From assembly GCA_963777165.1 (NCBI GenBank), contig CAVZPO010000023.1, positions 248,001 through 312,000 of the forward strand: DNA of 64,000 bases. Direction: 5' to 3'. A program made the position numbers and the translations under genes. Source of the DNA: DYJB01 sp963777165. GTDB lineage: Bacteria; Chloroflexota; Anaerolineae; Anaerolineales; E44-bin32. The stretch's first letter is position 1. Every line of letters begins with the position of its first letter. Below are positions 1 through 10,321 of the stretch, one piece after another. Under the pieces are notes generated by a model, which was not told where the DNA came from, searched no databases, and was given only the letters and a program-made list of their open reading frames with translations.

Positions 1-2
1 GG

Positions 3-269
3 TCAGGCAGGTGAGTCGGGGGTATCCAGCACGCCCGAGTTGTACTCGGCGATGACCTGGCGAGCGAGGGTCTCCTGCTCTGCACGGACCATGAGCTCCA
101 CCCGCGCCAGACGACCGACACTGAGCGAATAGGCGGACAGGGCCGCCTCGTGAGACAGCTCGACCTTGACACCCGCTGCCTCCAGCAGCCCGCGCAGGAT
201 CTCAGCCTCGATCAGACCGGAGACCGTCTCGACGCAGATCAACTCGTTCGGCACGTAGACCCTCGTCAT
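3..269 (-). CDS. DUF2007-family small protein
   Basis: Small protein of about 88 residues resembling DUF2007, described as putative signal-transducing proteins. The visible core is an opening strand (MTRVYVPNELICVETV), then a helix with the family-like EAEILRGLLEAAGVKVEL pattern, then a second alpha/beta unit ending QVIAEYNSG. The frame stays open upstream, but a longer start would overlap the divergent gene at 323. A -10-like TATACT (minus strand, 286-281) lies 11 nt before this ATG and only 2 nt before another in-frame ATG at 278, so this start with a very short leader is preferred. The stop lies at the window edge (3-5), so the gene is complete. Its biochemical role is unknown. Confidence 0.7.
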   Translation of the reverse strand: MTRVYVPNELICVETVSGLIEAEILRGLLEAAGVKVELSHEAALSAYSLSVGRLARVELMVRAEQETLARQVIAEYNSGVLDTPDSPA

Positions 270-322
270 CAGGCGCATGTAGTATAATCCGTCTACCTTT
301 CCCCTGGAATGCTTCCCCCGAC

Positions 323-1918
323 ATGCTGTCTGCTTCTGCAAGCGCCGCCGACACCATCTGGCCCGACCTCAGCCTGTCACCCAAGGACCTCGAGTTCATC
401 GACAACCTGCTGCTCGACCGGGAGGTCCCGCTGACGACCCGCGAGATGGCCCTGTCGCTCGTGGCGCATCGGATGGAGCGGCGGGCGCGCGAGGCGGAAC
501 AGGCGCGATCCATGGAAATGCCCGTCTATTCCCCGGCGGCTGCCTTTGAGGTGGGCCAAGAAATCCGCTTCGCCCACCTGGATAACCTGCGTGGCAAGGT
601 TCTCTCCGTTCGATCCGGGGCCAATCCCGATCTGGGACAGTTCGAGGTTATGCAGGTCGAGCTCGAAGGAAGCACTGCCCTGCGCGAGTTCGCCATGCGG
701 TTGCCGAACCATGCCCTAGACCACCAGCCCTCGGAATCGGATGCTGCGGATGAGGCGGAAACGCCGGAGTCCGTACTCAGCAAGTACGGCCCCAGGATCG
801 AGAAGCGGCTGCAGGACCAACTGGCCCAGGCGCCGGATATCGTCCGGATCGCGGGGCGCTGGTTCCCGCGAGCACTGCTGGCCGAGATCCACAGCGGCCA
901 CCTCAACCTGGCCGAGGCGGTGCTCGATGTGGCCGGCGGGGGTCCGCTGCCGACCGAGGATCTGCTCAAGGAACTCGGCATGCCGCCAGGGCTGGATCCG
1001 CTGCTCGCTCGATTCTCGCTGGACTACGCGTTGCAGACCGACGAGCGCTTCGACGAAGTCGGCCCGGCAGGTGAGGTGCTCTGGTACCTGCGGCGGCTCG
1101 AGCCGCCGGAGGTGCTGTATACGCCTCCGCGGCTCGAGCCGGCGCCCTTCACGCCGCAGCCGATCCCCCTGACCGAGTCGCTGCGTCAGCTCGAGCGCGA
1201 TTTGGATGACGAGCTCAGCCCTCTCGACTCACCCGAGGGTGAGTCGGAAGCGGTCACTCTTCCGCTGTTGTTCTCTCACTGGCGGGTGGGGACGCTCCCG
1301 CTCTCCTCCCGCCTGCGCCCGCTGTTTCCGACAGCGTATGAAGCCCCGCGCATTCGCTTCATCCTGGTGGACGGCCACACGGGTGACAAGTTCCCCGGGT
1401 GGGTCGTTCGCCAACCTCGTTATGTCATCGGTCTGGAGCAGTGGTACCGACGGTATGACGTCCCCGCCGGCGGACTGGTGCGCGTTCGCAAGGGCCAGGC
1501 GCCTGGCGAGGTGGTGGTGGAAACGATCGACCGCCGCCGACGAAATGATTGGATCCGGACGGTCCGGGTGGACTCCGATGGGCACATTGGGTTCAGCATG
1601 CTCAAGCAGGCGGTGGGGACCTCGTTCGACGAGCTCATGGTGATCGGGCTCTCCGATCCCAAGGCTCTCGACCAGGCCTGGCTGCAGGGTTCCGAGCGGC
1701 GCATGACCCTCGAGCGCCTGGTAGCGCAGGTGTTTCGCGAGCTGTCCAGGCTCAACCCGCAGAGCGCGGTGCATGCCCAGGCCCTCTACTCCGGGGTGAA
1801 TGTGATCCAACGCCTCCCGCCGGAGCCGATCTTCCAGGAGCTCCTGACACGCAAGTACTACGCGCACGTCGGCGATTTGTACTGGCGATTCGATGACTCC
1901 GCCTGGAGCGCGGCATGA
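323..1918 (+). CDS. Conserved hypothetical protein, 531 aa
   Basis: Soluble protein with no signal peptide or membrane segment; I do not recognise the family. Residues 15-65 form a helical, charged region. Residues about 75-130 (VGQEIRFAHLDNLRGKVLSV onward) look like a small beta-barrel/SH3-like module. A middle helical region (about 150-270) is followed by a proline-rich linker. A C-terminal alpha/beta domain (about 310-530) ends in a helix-turn-helix-like stretch (PIFQELLTRKYYAHVGDLYW). Its stop overlaps the next start as ATGA, so the two genes are almost certainly translationally coupled and their products may act together. A nucleic-acid-related role is only a guess. Confidence 0.75.
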   Translation: MLSASASAADTIWPDLSLSPKDLEFIDNLLLDREVPLTTREMALSLVAHRMERRAREAEQARSMEMPVYSPAAAFEVGQEIRFAHLDNLRGKVLSVRSGANPDLGQFEVMQVELEGSTALREFAMRLPNHALDHQPSESDAADEAETPESVLSKYGPRIEKRLQDQLAQAPDIVRIAGRWFPRALLAEIHSGHLNLAEAVLDVAGGGPLPTEDLLKELGMPPGLDPLLARFSLDYALQTDERFDEVGPAGEVLWYLRRLEPPEVLYTPPRLEPAPFTPQPIPLTESLRQLERDLDDELSPLDSPEGESEAVTLPLLFSHWRVGTLPLSSRLRPLFPTAYEAPRIRFILVDGHTGDKFPGWVVRQPRYVIGLEQWYRRYDVPAGGLVRVRKGQAPGEVVVETIDRRRRNDWIRTVRVDSDGHIGFSMLKQAVGTSFDELMVIGLSDPKALDQAWLQGSERRMTLERLVAQVFRELSRLNPQSAVHAQALYSGVNVIQRLPPEPIFQELLTRKYYAHVGDLYWRFDDSAWSAA

Positions 1919-2361
1919 GCCCCATCGATGCGGAGCACGCCCGGCTGCTGGTGCGGCCGACCGTCGACACGCGCTTCCATATCGATTTCGGTTGGTGGGA
2001 GAAGGCGGAGCGCGACTGGGAGGTCTACCTGCGCAGCCACCTGTGCGAGCAGCACAAGGCGGCGTATGCGGAGCTCGAGACCAGCTCGATGGTTGACTCG
2101 GTCGACCCGGTGACCGCCGAGGTGACGCGCGTCCCCGGAATCCAACACATCGTGATCAGCCACTGCTCGCGCCTCCCGGATTACATCTCGCCCCAGACGA
2201 CGCTGGTGCATGCCGTATTTCGGGTGTTCCTGGCGAACGGGAACACGCCGCTGTCGGCAGCGGAGCTGGGGGCACGCCTCGGCCGCCCGGCGCTGACGAT
2301 CCTAAAGACGCTCTCAGGTCCACGCGTGTACAAAGGCATTCGCCCCACCACGGCGGATTGA
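1915..2361 (+). CDS. Conserved hypothetical protein, possible winged-helix C-terminus
   Basis: Protein of 148 residues starting at the ATG that overlaps the upstream stop (ATGA). The N-terminal half is rich in aromatic and charged residues (FHIDFGWWEKAERDWEVYLR). The C-terminal 50 residues (VFRVFLANGNTPLSAAELGA, then RLGRPALTILKTL) have the spacing of a helix-turn-helix or winged helix. I do not recognise the family. Coupling to the 531-residue gene suggests one complex. Its stop codon lies inside the promoter of the downstream tRNA gene. Confidence 0.7.
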   Translation: MSPIDAEHARLLVRPTVDTRFHIDFGWWEKAERDWEVYLRSHLCEQHKAAYAELETSSMVDSVDPVTAEVTRVPGIQHIVISHCSRLPDYISPQTTLVHAVFRVFLANGNTPLSAAELGARLGRPALTILKTLSGPRVYKGIRPTTAD

Positions 2362-2386
2362 CCCGCCCCCAGCTTAAGTCTAGAAT
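2358..2386 (+). promoter_or_regulatory. Sigma-70-type promoter of tRNA-Arg
   Basis: TTGACC (2358-2363) and TAGAAT (2381-2386) are separated by 17 bp, and the tRNA begins 9 nt after the -10. The -35 overlaps the TGA stop codon of the preceding gene (2359-2361). Confidence 0.75.
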
Positions 2387-2394
2387 GCGGGGGA

Positions 2395-2467
2395 GCCCCT
2401 GTAGCTCAATGGACAGAGCAGCGGTCTTCTAAACCGTTGGTTGTGGGTTCGATTCCCGCCAGGGGCG
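2395..2467 (+). tRNA. tRNA-Arg (anticodon TCT)
   Basis: A complete cloverleaf can be drawn. Acceptor arms are GCCCCTG (2395-2401) and CAGGGGC (2460-2466). The D stem is GCTC/GAGC, the anticodon stem GCGGT/ACCGT with loop CTTCTAA, and the T arm contains GGTTCGATTCC. The anticodon at 2428-2430 is TCT, reading AGA arginine codons. CCA is not encoded. Confidence 0.95.
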
Positions 2468-2476
2468 CTGGCGGCC

Positions 2477-2509
2477 AACTCCGGGCGTCTTGTGACGCCC
2501 GGAGTTGTT
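2477..2509 (+). terminator. Hairpin terminator after tRNA-Arg
   Basis: A perfect 13-bp stem (2477-2489 with 2494-2506) has a TTGT loop and is followed by a weak T-rich tail (GTTGTTG). It begins 10 nt after the tRNA. Confidence 0.75.
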
Positions 2510-2579
2510 GTTGCGAGTGCGGAATGCGACTGGCGGTGAGCTACCCCGAGGACAGACGCCGTGCGCGCGTTGGGGGGGG

Positions 2580-2936
2580 CTAGCCGGCCGGCTCGCCGCC
2601 GGGCGCTTCCTCGCCAGGCGCCGCCAGCGCAGGGGGAAGCTCGAGGACCTCGGCCACTTCGACCAGGGCGACTTCGAGGCAGAACTTGGCGCTGTTCAGC
2701 CTGCGCAGCGCGTGAGCGAGCTTCTTCTCGCTCTCGACGACGCCGCCACGTTTGAGGCCCTTGCCGGCGATCTCGAATTGAGCACGCACCTCATTCACCC
2801 GCAGGTACAGCTCGGGGAACTCTCCGACGACAATGCGCCGCATGCGCGTAGCCAGCATTTCAAGATTCTGCCGCTGCGCCTCCTCCAGGCTCGCCCGCCC
2901 AGGCACATCTGCCGACCTACCGCCTCTTCCGAACAT
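2580..2936 (-). CDS. Hypothetical helical protein, 118 aa
   Basis: Small, largely helical protein with a charged amphipathic core (RMRRIVVGEFPELYLRVNEV, then SEKKLAHALRRLNSAKFCLE) and a disordered Pro/Ala/Gly tail. The ATG at 2936 is chosen because a GGGGTGA ribosome-binding site lies just upstream, while the longer start at 2975 falls inside a -10-like TATGAT (minus strand, 2976-2971). No family is recognised and no membrane segment is visible. It could be a small regulatory or structural protein. Confidence 0.55.
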   Translation of the reverse strand: MFGRGGRSADVPGRASLEEAQRQNLEMLATRMRRIVVGEFPELYLRVNEVRAQFEIAGKGLKRGGVVESEKKLAHALRRLNSAKFCLEVALVEVAEVLELPPALAAPGEEAPGGEPAG

Positions 2937-3056
2937 GGCATCACCCCGAAACCATCTGTGAGCAGCCCCCATCATAGCATCTTGGGCAGACAGTCCGGGA
3001 CTTGACCTGTCCTAAGGAGATCGACAATTGCCGGCAGGCCGGGCTCCGGAGGCATC

Positions 3057-3273
3057 CTACGGATCGTCGCGTGACGGGGCGACCACGGTGGGGTCCCAGG
3101 CATCGGCCGCCGGAGGCGGATGCGGCGTGTCTCCTGGTGCAGGGGCATCCTCGACGGGCGGATGTCCGGACGGGGGCGCTCGTCATGGCAACCACATCCA
3201 AGTGGTAGGTGCCAAGCGCCTCTCGAACGGCCCGATACTCACCTTCGCGGCGAAGGACTTCCTCGGTCTTCAT
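3057..3273 (-). CDS. Small hypothetical protein, frame broken near 3174
   Basis: The ATG at 3273 has a GGGGAG site upstream and opens a credible N-terminus (MKTEEVLRREGEYRAVREAL). After about 32 residues the frame loses coding character. Shortening the run of five G at 3172-3176 by one base restores a Pro/Ala/Asp-rich tail ending ...APSRDDP at a TAG (3059-3057), about 71 residues in all. The break resembles the other homopolymer indels in this window. The function is unknown, and this could still be a non-coding stretch. Confidence 0.4.
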
Positions 3274-3784
3274 GCTTCGTTCTCCCCGGCTGAATGGCGT
3301 GCGTTCGTGTCCCCAGGATGGTAAGCGCGCACCCCCACACCGGCATCCCTTGAGAGGGGGAGCCCAAGGTGGGAATATTACACGCCGAGAGGGGGACCAA
3401 CTCTCTGACAGGTTGCGGTTCGCCTCGACCGTGAGACCGAGCCTATGGTGACTCCGAGCAACCCCGTCAACGCCTACTTCGTGCAGGCGTCTCTGCAGTT
3501 CACCCTATTCCTTAGGTCTCTTCACGGGTCCTTCACAACTAGCCGGTATGGTGGAGACCGGCGCGATATTGCCATCCGATCGATAGCCGGTCCCACCGCA
3601 CCGCAAGCGCCCACTTACAGTTGGGTTCCCCTCAGCACTGGGATTGGCGCTCGGGGCGGAAGTAGAATCGGAGCAGGTCCCAGCCCGGGCCAGACCGTGA
3701 GCCCGCGGTCAAGCGTTGCGTTGCAGGGCTCAGGGCGATCGCGCGGCAGAGACACGCAGGCACGGCGGCACGCCAGGTGAAGAG
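3274..3784. other. About 510-bp non-coding region upstream of the two-component system
   Basis: I see no credible gene here. The open frame at 3445-3780 lacks protein-like composition. The region holds the PHO-box-like repeats at 3499-3536 and presumably the two-component promoter with a long leader. No riboswitch or small RNA was recognised. Confidence 0.5.
3499..3552 (+). promoter_or_regulatory. PHO-box-like direct repeats and -10 upstream of the response regulator
   Basis: TTCAC occurs at 3499-3503, 3521-3525 and 3532-3536, phased at 22 and 11 bp, so all copies face the same side of the helix. A TATGGT -10-like hexamer at 3547-3552 lies 10 bp after the last copy, where an activator box would replace the -35. 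Units of 11 bp containing GTTCAC or CTTCAC resemble actinobacterial PhoP boxes and the general OmpR/PhoB site layout. Autoregulation by the downstream regulator is an inference. Confidence 0.45.
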
Positions 3785-4468
3785 ATGGCCTCCACGATCC
3801 TGATCGTCGAAGACGAAGTCGAGCTGGCGCAGGTGTTGCGAGATTATCTCGTTAAGGCCGGCTTCCGGGTGCAGCTTGCCACCAGCGGCGCGGCAGCCGT
3901 CTCGACCTTCCGCCATTCACCGGCCGACCTGGTGGTGCTGGACTTGAACCTGCCGGGGCTCGATGGGCTGGATGTTGCCCGCGAGCTGAGGCGCACCTCG
4001 CAGGTGCCGATCATCATGGCCACGGCGCGCGTCGAAGAGTCCGATCGTCTGGTGGGGCTCGAACTCGGCGCCGACGACTACGTGATCAAGCCCTACAGCC
4101 CGCGGGAGATCGTCGCCCGTGTTCGGGCTGTCCTGCGCCGGGCCCAGGGGGCGCCGACGCCGCCGGATGTCGTCCGGGCGCGTGACGTCGCCGTCGATCG
4201 GATTCGCCATCAGGTCACCGTCGGCGAGAAGAGCGTCGAGCTGACCCCGATGGAATTCGAACTCCTGGCGGCGCTGGCGGCCCAACCGGGGCGAGTGTTT
4301 ACGCGGGCCCAGCTGCTCGAGGCGACGCAGGGCAGTGCGTTCGAGGGCTATGAGCGAACGATCGACGCGCACATCAAGAACCTGCGCGCCAAACTCGAAC
4401 CCGATCCGCGCCAGCCGCGCTACGTGCTGACTGTCTTCGGGGTTGGCTATCGCTTCGCCGAGGAGTAG
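3785..4468 (+). CDS. OmpR/PhoB-family response regulator
   Basis: DNA-binding response regulator of 227 residues. The receiver domain (1-120) has the acidic pair E9/D10, phosphoacceptor D53 (VVLDLNLPG) and the conserved lysine in VIKPYSP. The C-terminal winged helix (about 130-225) carries the family pattern LTPMEFELL...RVFTRAQLL...TIDAHIKNLRAKL...VFGVGYRF. The start at 3785 is preceded by AGGTGAAGAG; a longer frame from 3716 adds a non-homologous tail. The kinase gene follows after 9 nt, so the pair is co-transcribed. The repeats at about 3500 are likely its own target. Subtype (PhoP-, BaeR- or CopR-like) cannot be settled from sequence alone. Confidence 0.93.
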   Translation: MASTILIVEDEVELAQVLRDYLVKAGFRVQLATSGAAAVSTFRHSPADLVVLDLNLPGLDGLDVARELRRTSQVPIIMATARVEESDRLVGLELGADDYVIKPYSPREIVARVRAVLRRAQGAPTPPDVVRARDVAVDRIRHQVTVGEKSVELTPMEFELLAALAAQPGRVFTRAQLLEATQGSAFEGYERTIDAHIKNLRAKLEPDPRQPRYVLTVFGVGYRFAEE

Positions 4469-4477
4469 GAGTCGACC

Positions 4478-5842
4478 ATGCGTCTCAGTCTGGCCTGGAA
4501 GCTGCTGCTCGGCTACATGCTGGTGGTGGCCGTCAGCATTTCCACTTTCGCGCTGCTCGCCAACCGTTCGACGGAGCGCGAATTGCGCCTGATGATGGGC
4601 CAGGCGCCCGAGGGCACCGCCCTTGCGGCCGAGCGTCTGGCAGCCTACTACCGGGGCCGCGGCTCGTGGGAGGGCGTGGAGAGCCTGTACCCGGCGATCC
4701 CTCACGCGGGCGGCATGGGGAGGGGCATGCAGGCCGCCATGGGTGTGCCGGCGGTCGTGGATTCACGCGGCCTGCCACTCCTGGGTGGGCTGGCGGGTCC
4801 GCAGGACATTGGCGGGGCGACACCCATCCTGGTCGATGGGACCGTTGTCGGCTACATCTTCCCCCCCGCGGCGTCCGGAGCCGCGCAGGCCGAACGCGAA
4901 CTGGTCGCCCGGGTCAACCGCGCGATTCTGCTGGCGGCGTTGCTGTCCGTCGGCACGGCGCTGGCGGGAGCGGCGCTGTTGACGACCGGAATGCTCAAGC
5001 CGGTGCGAGAACTAACCGGAGCGGCGCGTGCCCTGGCTGGAGGCGACCTGGCGCGGCGCGTCCAGGTGCGGACACGTGACGAGGTCGGCGAGCTCTCGGA
5101 GGCCTTCAACCACATGGCGCAGAGCCTGCAGCAGGCGGAGGCTCTCCGGCGCGATATGACCGCCGACGTCGCCCACGAGCTGCGCAACCCGCTCGCAGTG
5201 ATGCAAGCGCGGGTCGAGGCGGTCATCGACGGAGTGTACGAGCCCACGCCTGCCAACCTCCAGCCGGTGCTGGAGCAAACACGTCTCCTCAGCCGTCTGG
5301 TGGAGGATCTGCGAACGTTAGCGCTGGCGGACGCCGGGCAACTACCCCTCGAACGCACCGAGATCGGACTGCCGGGGCTCCTCGAGCGGACTGTGGACGG
5401 CTATCGCGTCCAGGCACAGGCGGTCGGCGTCGAGCTTCGCCTGACGCTGCCCGAGGCATCCGAAGTGCGCACGCAGGGCGATCCGGGCCGGATCGAACAG
5501 GTGGTGGGGAACCTGCTGGCCAATGCATTGCGGCATGCGCCGCGAGGCACCACGGTCGACGTCCGGCTCGAGGTCAAGGCGGGCAAAGCCAGGATCGAAA
5601 TCGCCGATCAGGGTGAGGGCATCTCGAGCGAGGCGCTGCCGTTTGTCTTCGAGCGCTTCTATCGGGCCGATCGCGCCCGCTCCCGCGAGCACGGCGGAAC
5701 CGGGCTCGGGCTGGCGATCTCACGCCAGATTGTGCATGCGCACGGAGGGACGATCGTCGCCGCGAATCGTCCCGAAGGTGGAGCGGCGTTCACCGTCGAG
5801 CTGCCCGCCTCGAGCGCTGGCGGGACACCCGATGCTCCGTAG
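4478..5842 (+). CDS. Membrane sensor histidine kinase (BaeS/PhoR-like)
   Basis: Sensor kinase of 454 residues paired with the regulator just upstream. There are two membrane segments (about 8-28 and 148-170) flanking a short extracytoplasmic domain of about 115 residues. A HAMP linker (170-222) leads to the dimerisation helix with phospho-acceptor H233 in VAHELRNPL. The catalytic domain has the N box NLLANALRHAP, G1 motif DQGEGIS, F box FERFYRADRAR and G2 motif GGTGLGLAI. The extracytoplasmic domain shows no recognisable ligand fold, so the stimulus is unknown. It is followed by about 200 bp without features, then the convergent uvrB gene. Confidence 0.93.
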   Translation: MRLSLAWKLLLGYMLVVAVSISTFALLANRSTERELRLMMGQAPEGTALAAERLAAYYRGRGSWEGVESLYPAIPHAGGMGRGMQAAMGVPAVVDSRGLPLLGGLAGPQDIGGATPILVDGTVVGYIFPPAASGAAQAERELVARVNRAILLAALLSVGTALAGAALLTTGMLKPVRELTGAARALAGGDLARRVQVRTRDEVGELSEAFNHMAQSLQQAEALRRDMTADVAHELRNPLAVMQARVEAVIDGVYEPTPANLQPVLEQTRLLSRLVEDLRTLALADAGQLPLERTEIGLPGLLERTVDGYRVQAQAVGVELRLTLPEASEVRTQGDPGRIEQVVGNLLANALRHAPRGTTVDVRLEVKAGKARIEIADQGEGISSEALPFVFERFYRADRARSREHGGTGLGLAISRQIVHAHGGTIVAANRPEGGAAFTVELPASSAGGTPDAP

Positions 5843-6045
5843 ACAATCGCCAAGGAATCAATCGTCCTGACGATCACGCAGTTGGGGTACCCCCTCTACT
5901 GCCCGAGCGCGCTGCTTTGGTTGCATGGAAATCTCCGCCTGGTCACCGGAGAGGCACACGGCTTCCGGTCGTGGGTGACGAGCCAAAGTCGTGGATCAGT
6001 GCTTGTGCGGGTGGCTCTTTATTCAGGGGGTGAGTCTACGGCGGG

Positions 6046-8082
<2,037 letters not shown>

Positions 8083-8142
8083 CTCCGCCTCGAACAAATG
8101 GGCTACGATTCTAACACGACTGCGGGGGACAGAGGCGCCAGA

Positions 8143-9210
8143 CTAGTTCGCCATCAAGTAGATCGGGTTGCTGAGGATCCAGGTGCGAAGCCGGCCGCGA
8201 AACGGACGACGAACCTCGACGCGGTAGGCGCCGGGCTCGCTGACCGTGTGAACGGCGGCTTCCGCAGAGGGCCAGCGCCGGACCAGCGCGCCATGGCGGA
8301 TCAGCCGGATCTCCGCCGGGCCAGGCAGGTGGACCTGGAAGGTCGCACCGAAGCGGCACGCAAGGGCGTCCCCCATCGAGGCCTCCCCCTGATCGGCGCT
8401 GGCGGTGAAGCGAAAACCGCGCGTCGATCCCGGCCGGTCATAGCCGACGAAACTTCGACCCTTGCGCAGCGCGTCCGCCAGACGCCTCCGGTCGGCCTCG
8501 ACATCCCCGGTCAGGGGCTCCTCGCACAGGATGTGAGTGTTGACCGCCCGGAAGAGGAACTCATAGGGGAGGATGATCCGGTGGAGGGGACCGAGGCGGA
8601 CAGGCGTCCCGTGCGCATCGGCACCTCCGATGGCTGAGACCCGGCGGCCGGCCGCCAGGAGCGCGTCCCAGCGCGCCACCGCCTCCGGGTACGGACCGAT
8701 GGGGCTGAGGTCCGGAAGGTAGGCGTACCACAGGGCCGACAGGATCGACTTCAGATGCCCCTTGAACTCGCTCATCGTGTTCCAGATCTCGACCCCAAAT
8801 GTGCCGTCCAGATCCTGTTCCACCCACGAGAGGTCGGGCTCGTCGAACCGCGCTGCCTCCGGATCGACGATGTGGGCGAGGTAGCTCAGGCCGCCGGCGT
8901 CGCGCACGGCGTCGAGGAGGCGTTGAGGCCGCGAAGCCAGCGGCGCGAGCTCGCGCCGCGCTTCGAGCACAATCATGTGATTCTTCTGCGGCACGCGGAT
9001 CTGGTCGTGGATCTCCTCACCGGCCAGCAGCAGCACTCGCCGTCCATGTCGGTATCGGTAACCGTCAAGCCCTTGCGCGTAGACGTTGTGATCGGTGATC
9101 CACACGACGTCGAGTCCGGCGTCGAGGGCCGCCGCCGCGACCTCATCATGCGTGGCCTCACCGTCGGAGTAGACCGTATGCGCGTGCGGGTTGCCGATGT
9201 ATTCGTGCAT
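8143..9210 (-). CDS. PHP-domain (CehA/McbA-like) metallohydrolase
   Basis: Protein of 355 residues with a PHP metal-dependent phosphoesterase domain. Metal-ligand motifs are HAHTVYSDG (8-16), TDHN (about 39-42), GEEI and the late ADAHG, in CehA/McbA-type order. The last 90 residues are beta-rich (FRFTASADQGEASMG onward) and look like an accessory domain. There is no signal peptide, so it should be cytoplasmic. It is the middle of three minus-strand genes ahead of uvrB. The substrate (nucleotide, phosphodiester or carbamate) cannot be told from sequence. Confidence 0.85.
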   Translation of the reverse strand: MHEYIGNPHAHTVYSDGEATHDEVAAAALDAGLDVVWITDHNVYAQGLDGYRYRHGRRVLLLAGEEIHDQIRVPQKNHMIVLEARRELAPLASRPQRLLDAVRDAGGLSYLAHIVDPEAARFDEPDLSWVEQDLDGTFGVEIWNTMSEFKGHLKSILSALWYAYLPDLSPIGPYPEAVARWDALLAAGRRVSAIGGADAHGTPVRLGPLHRIILPYEFLFRAVNTHILCEEPLTGDVEADRRRLADALRKGRSFVGYDRPGSTRGFRFTASADQGEASMGDALACRFGATFQVHLPGPAEIRLIRHGALVRRWPSAEAAVHTVSEPGAYRVEVRRPFRGRLRTWILSNPIYLMAN

Positions 9211-9236
9211 GGCAGGCTGGCTCGCGGTCGGGAAGG

Positions 9237-9623
9237 TCAGTCGCTTGCCGATGGAGGACTAGAGGGGCGATTGCGCCCGGCATCGCCGGGGGTGATCAGC
9301 TGGGCGCCGGTCTGCGCGCAGACACCGATCAACTGCTGCCGCTGCGCCGAGGTAAGGGGGGCCAGGTGTGTCACCACGGCCACGACCCGCTCTTCGAGCA
9401 GCGAGCTCAGCAGTTTGCGCCACGCCGGGCCGGCCGGTTGCTCATCGACCAGGATCTCGAAGTCTTCTGCCCGGAAGGGCGAGCCGAGAAGTCCCTCCAG
9501 GGAGCGGCGATAGCCATTGTCCTGATGAAGCCAACGGAAGGATGTGGACGCGTCGGGACGGTCCAGCGGATGGTGCTGGATGACGTAGACCAGGACGGTA
9601 GGCGAATTTGATGTGGAGGCCAT
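9237..9623 (-). CDS. Hypothetical protein, 128 aa
   Basis: Small soluble protein beginning with a strand typical of alpha/beta folds (PTVLVYVIQHHPLDRP). A central helix-strand unit follows (LLSSLLEERVVAVVTHLAPL), and the 20-residue tail is low in complexity. The VVAVVTHL...QRQQLIGVCAQTGAQLITP arrangement resembles a Rossmann-like half, perhaps a resolvase- or TIR-like fold, but this is not secure. It lies 26 nt upstream of the PHP hydrolase on the same strand and probably shares its transcript. Confidence 0.6.
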   Translation of the reverse strand: MASTSNSPTVLVYVIQHHPLDRPDASTSFRWLHQDNGYRRSLEGLLGSPFRAEDFEILVDEQPAGPAWRKLLSSLLEERVVAVVTHLAPLTSAQRQQLIGVCAQTGAQLITPGDAGRNRPSSPPSASD

Positions 9624-9778
9624 GAGGCATTGCCGACTCAGGCGTCAGGATAGCACACGTCCCCAGAGCCTGCAATCGGGATCCACACCCCAAGTGTCAG
9701 ATCGTGGGTCGGGGTGGGTGTAGGATTGGTGGCGCGTGGCTCGCCGGAACCCGCTGAGCCGCCTATGGAGCTAAGCCC

Positions 9779-10303
9779 GTGAGGCATCAGAAACTCATCC
9801 TGGCACTAACTCTCGCGCTCGCCGGCTGTAACCTGCGCGGCGCGGACATCGGCCCGGGGAATGCGCCGACGACCGATCTTGAGGCGACGCGTCAGTCGCT
9901 GGCCCCCATCGGGGAGGTCTTGCTTGTGCGCGTCAACCATGACCGCGACGTACTTGGCCTGCCGGGGCTGACGCCGTCGCAGGCGTTGGACATGGCCGCC
10001 GGGCTGAGGGCCGAGGACATGCTGACCCGCGGCTACCTTGGCGCGATCGGCCCGGGGGACACCTCGGTCCCCGCACAGGACCTGATGGCTGTCGCCGGAT
10101 ACCGCGGACGATTGGGTGAGTTGACCTATGAACACCTTGGCCCACTGGACTCACTCGTCGACGCCACCCTCGGGGCGTGGATCGCCAGCGACGCACATCG
10201 GGCGCTGCTGCTGGACACGGATTATCAGTACATGGGAGTGGGTGTGATCGGCGAGGCCGATCGGTGGATCGTGGTCCTGGCATTTGCCGAGCAAGGGCCG
10301 TAG
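9779..10303 (+). CDS. CAP/SCP-like lipoprotein
   Basis: Secreted lipoprotein of 174 residues starting at GTG. A short signal peptide (1-16) ends in lipobox LALAGC with Cys17 as the predicted lipidation site. The mature part has the layout of a CAP/SCP (PR-1-like) domain: N-terminal helix with RVNHDRDVLGLPGLT, central AAGLRAEDMLTRGYLG, and a C-terminal sandwich with WIASDAHRALLLDTDYQYMG, the usual 'sp.H...ll' region. Bacterial CAP proteins are extracellular and mostly uncharacterised. The protein is short for the family and the first histidine of the classical CAP tetrad is not evident. polX follows after 18 nt. Confidence 0.75.
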   Translation: MRHQKLILALTLALAGCNLRGADIGPGNAPTTDLEATRQSLAPIGEVLLVRVNHDRDVLGLPGLTPSQALDMAAGLRAEDMLTRGYLGAIGPGDTSVPAQDLMAVAGYRGRLGELTYEHLGPLDSLVDATLGAWIASDAHRALLLDTDYQYMGVGVIGEADRWIVVLAFAEQGP

Positions 10304-10321
10304 GGTGCCGGGGAGGGTGTG

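Noticed and set aside
3028..3324. Plus-strand frame ending FSPAEWRAFVSPGW, reminiscent of DUF397
   Set aside because: Only a few residues match, the rest is Gly/Ala low complexity, and the opposite strand has a better start with a ribosome-binding site.
5843..6045. Short plus-strand frame between the kinase and uvrB
   Set aside because: It runs antisense into the uvrB 3' end, lacks protein-like composition and has no ribosome-binding site; the gap appears empty.
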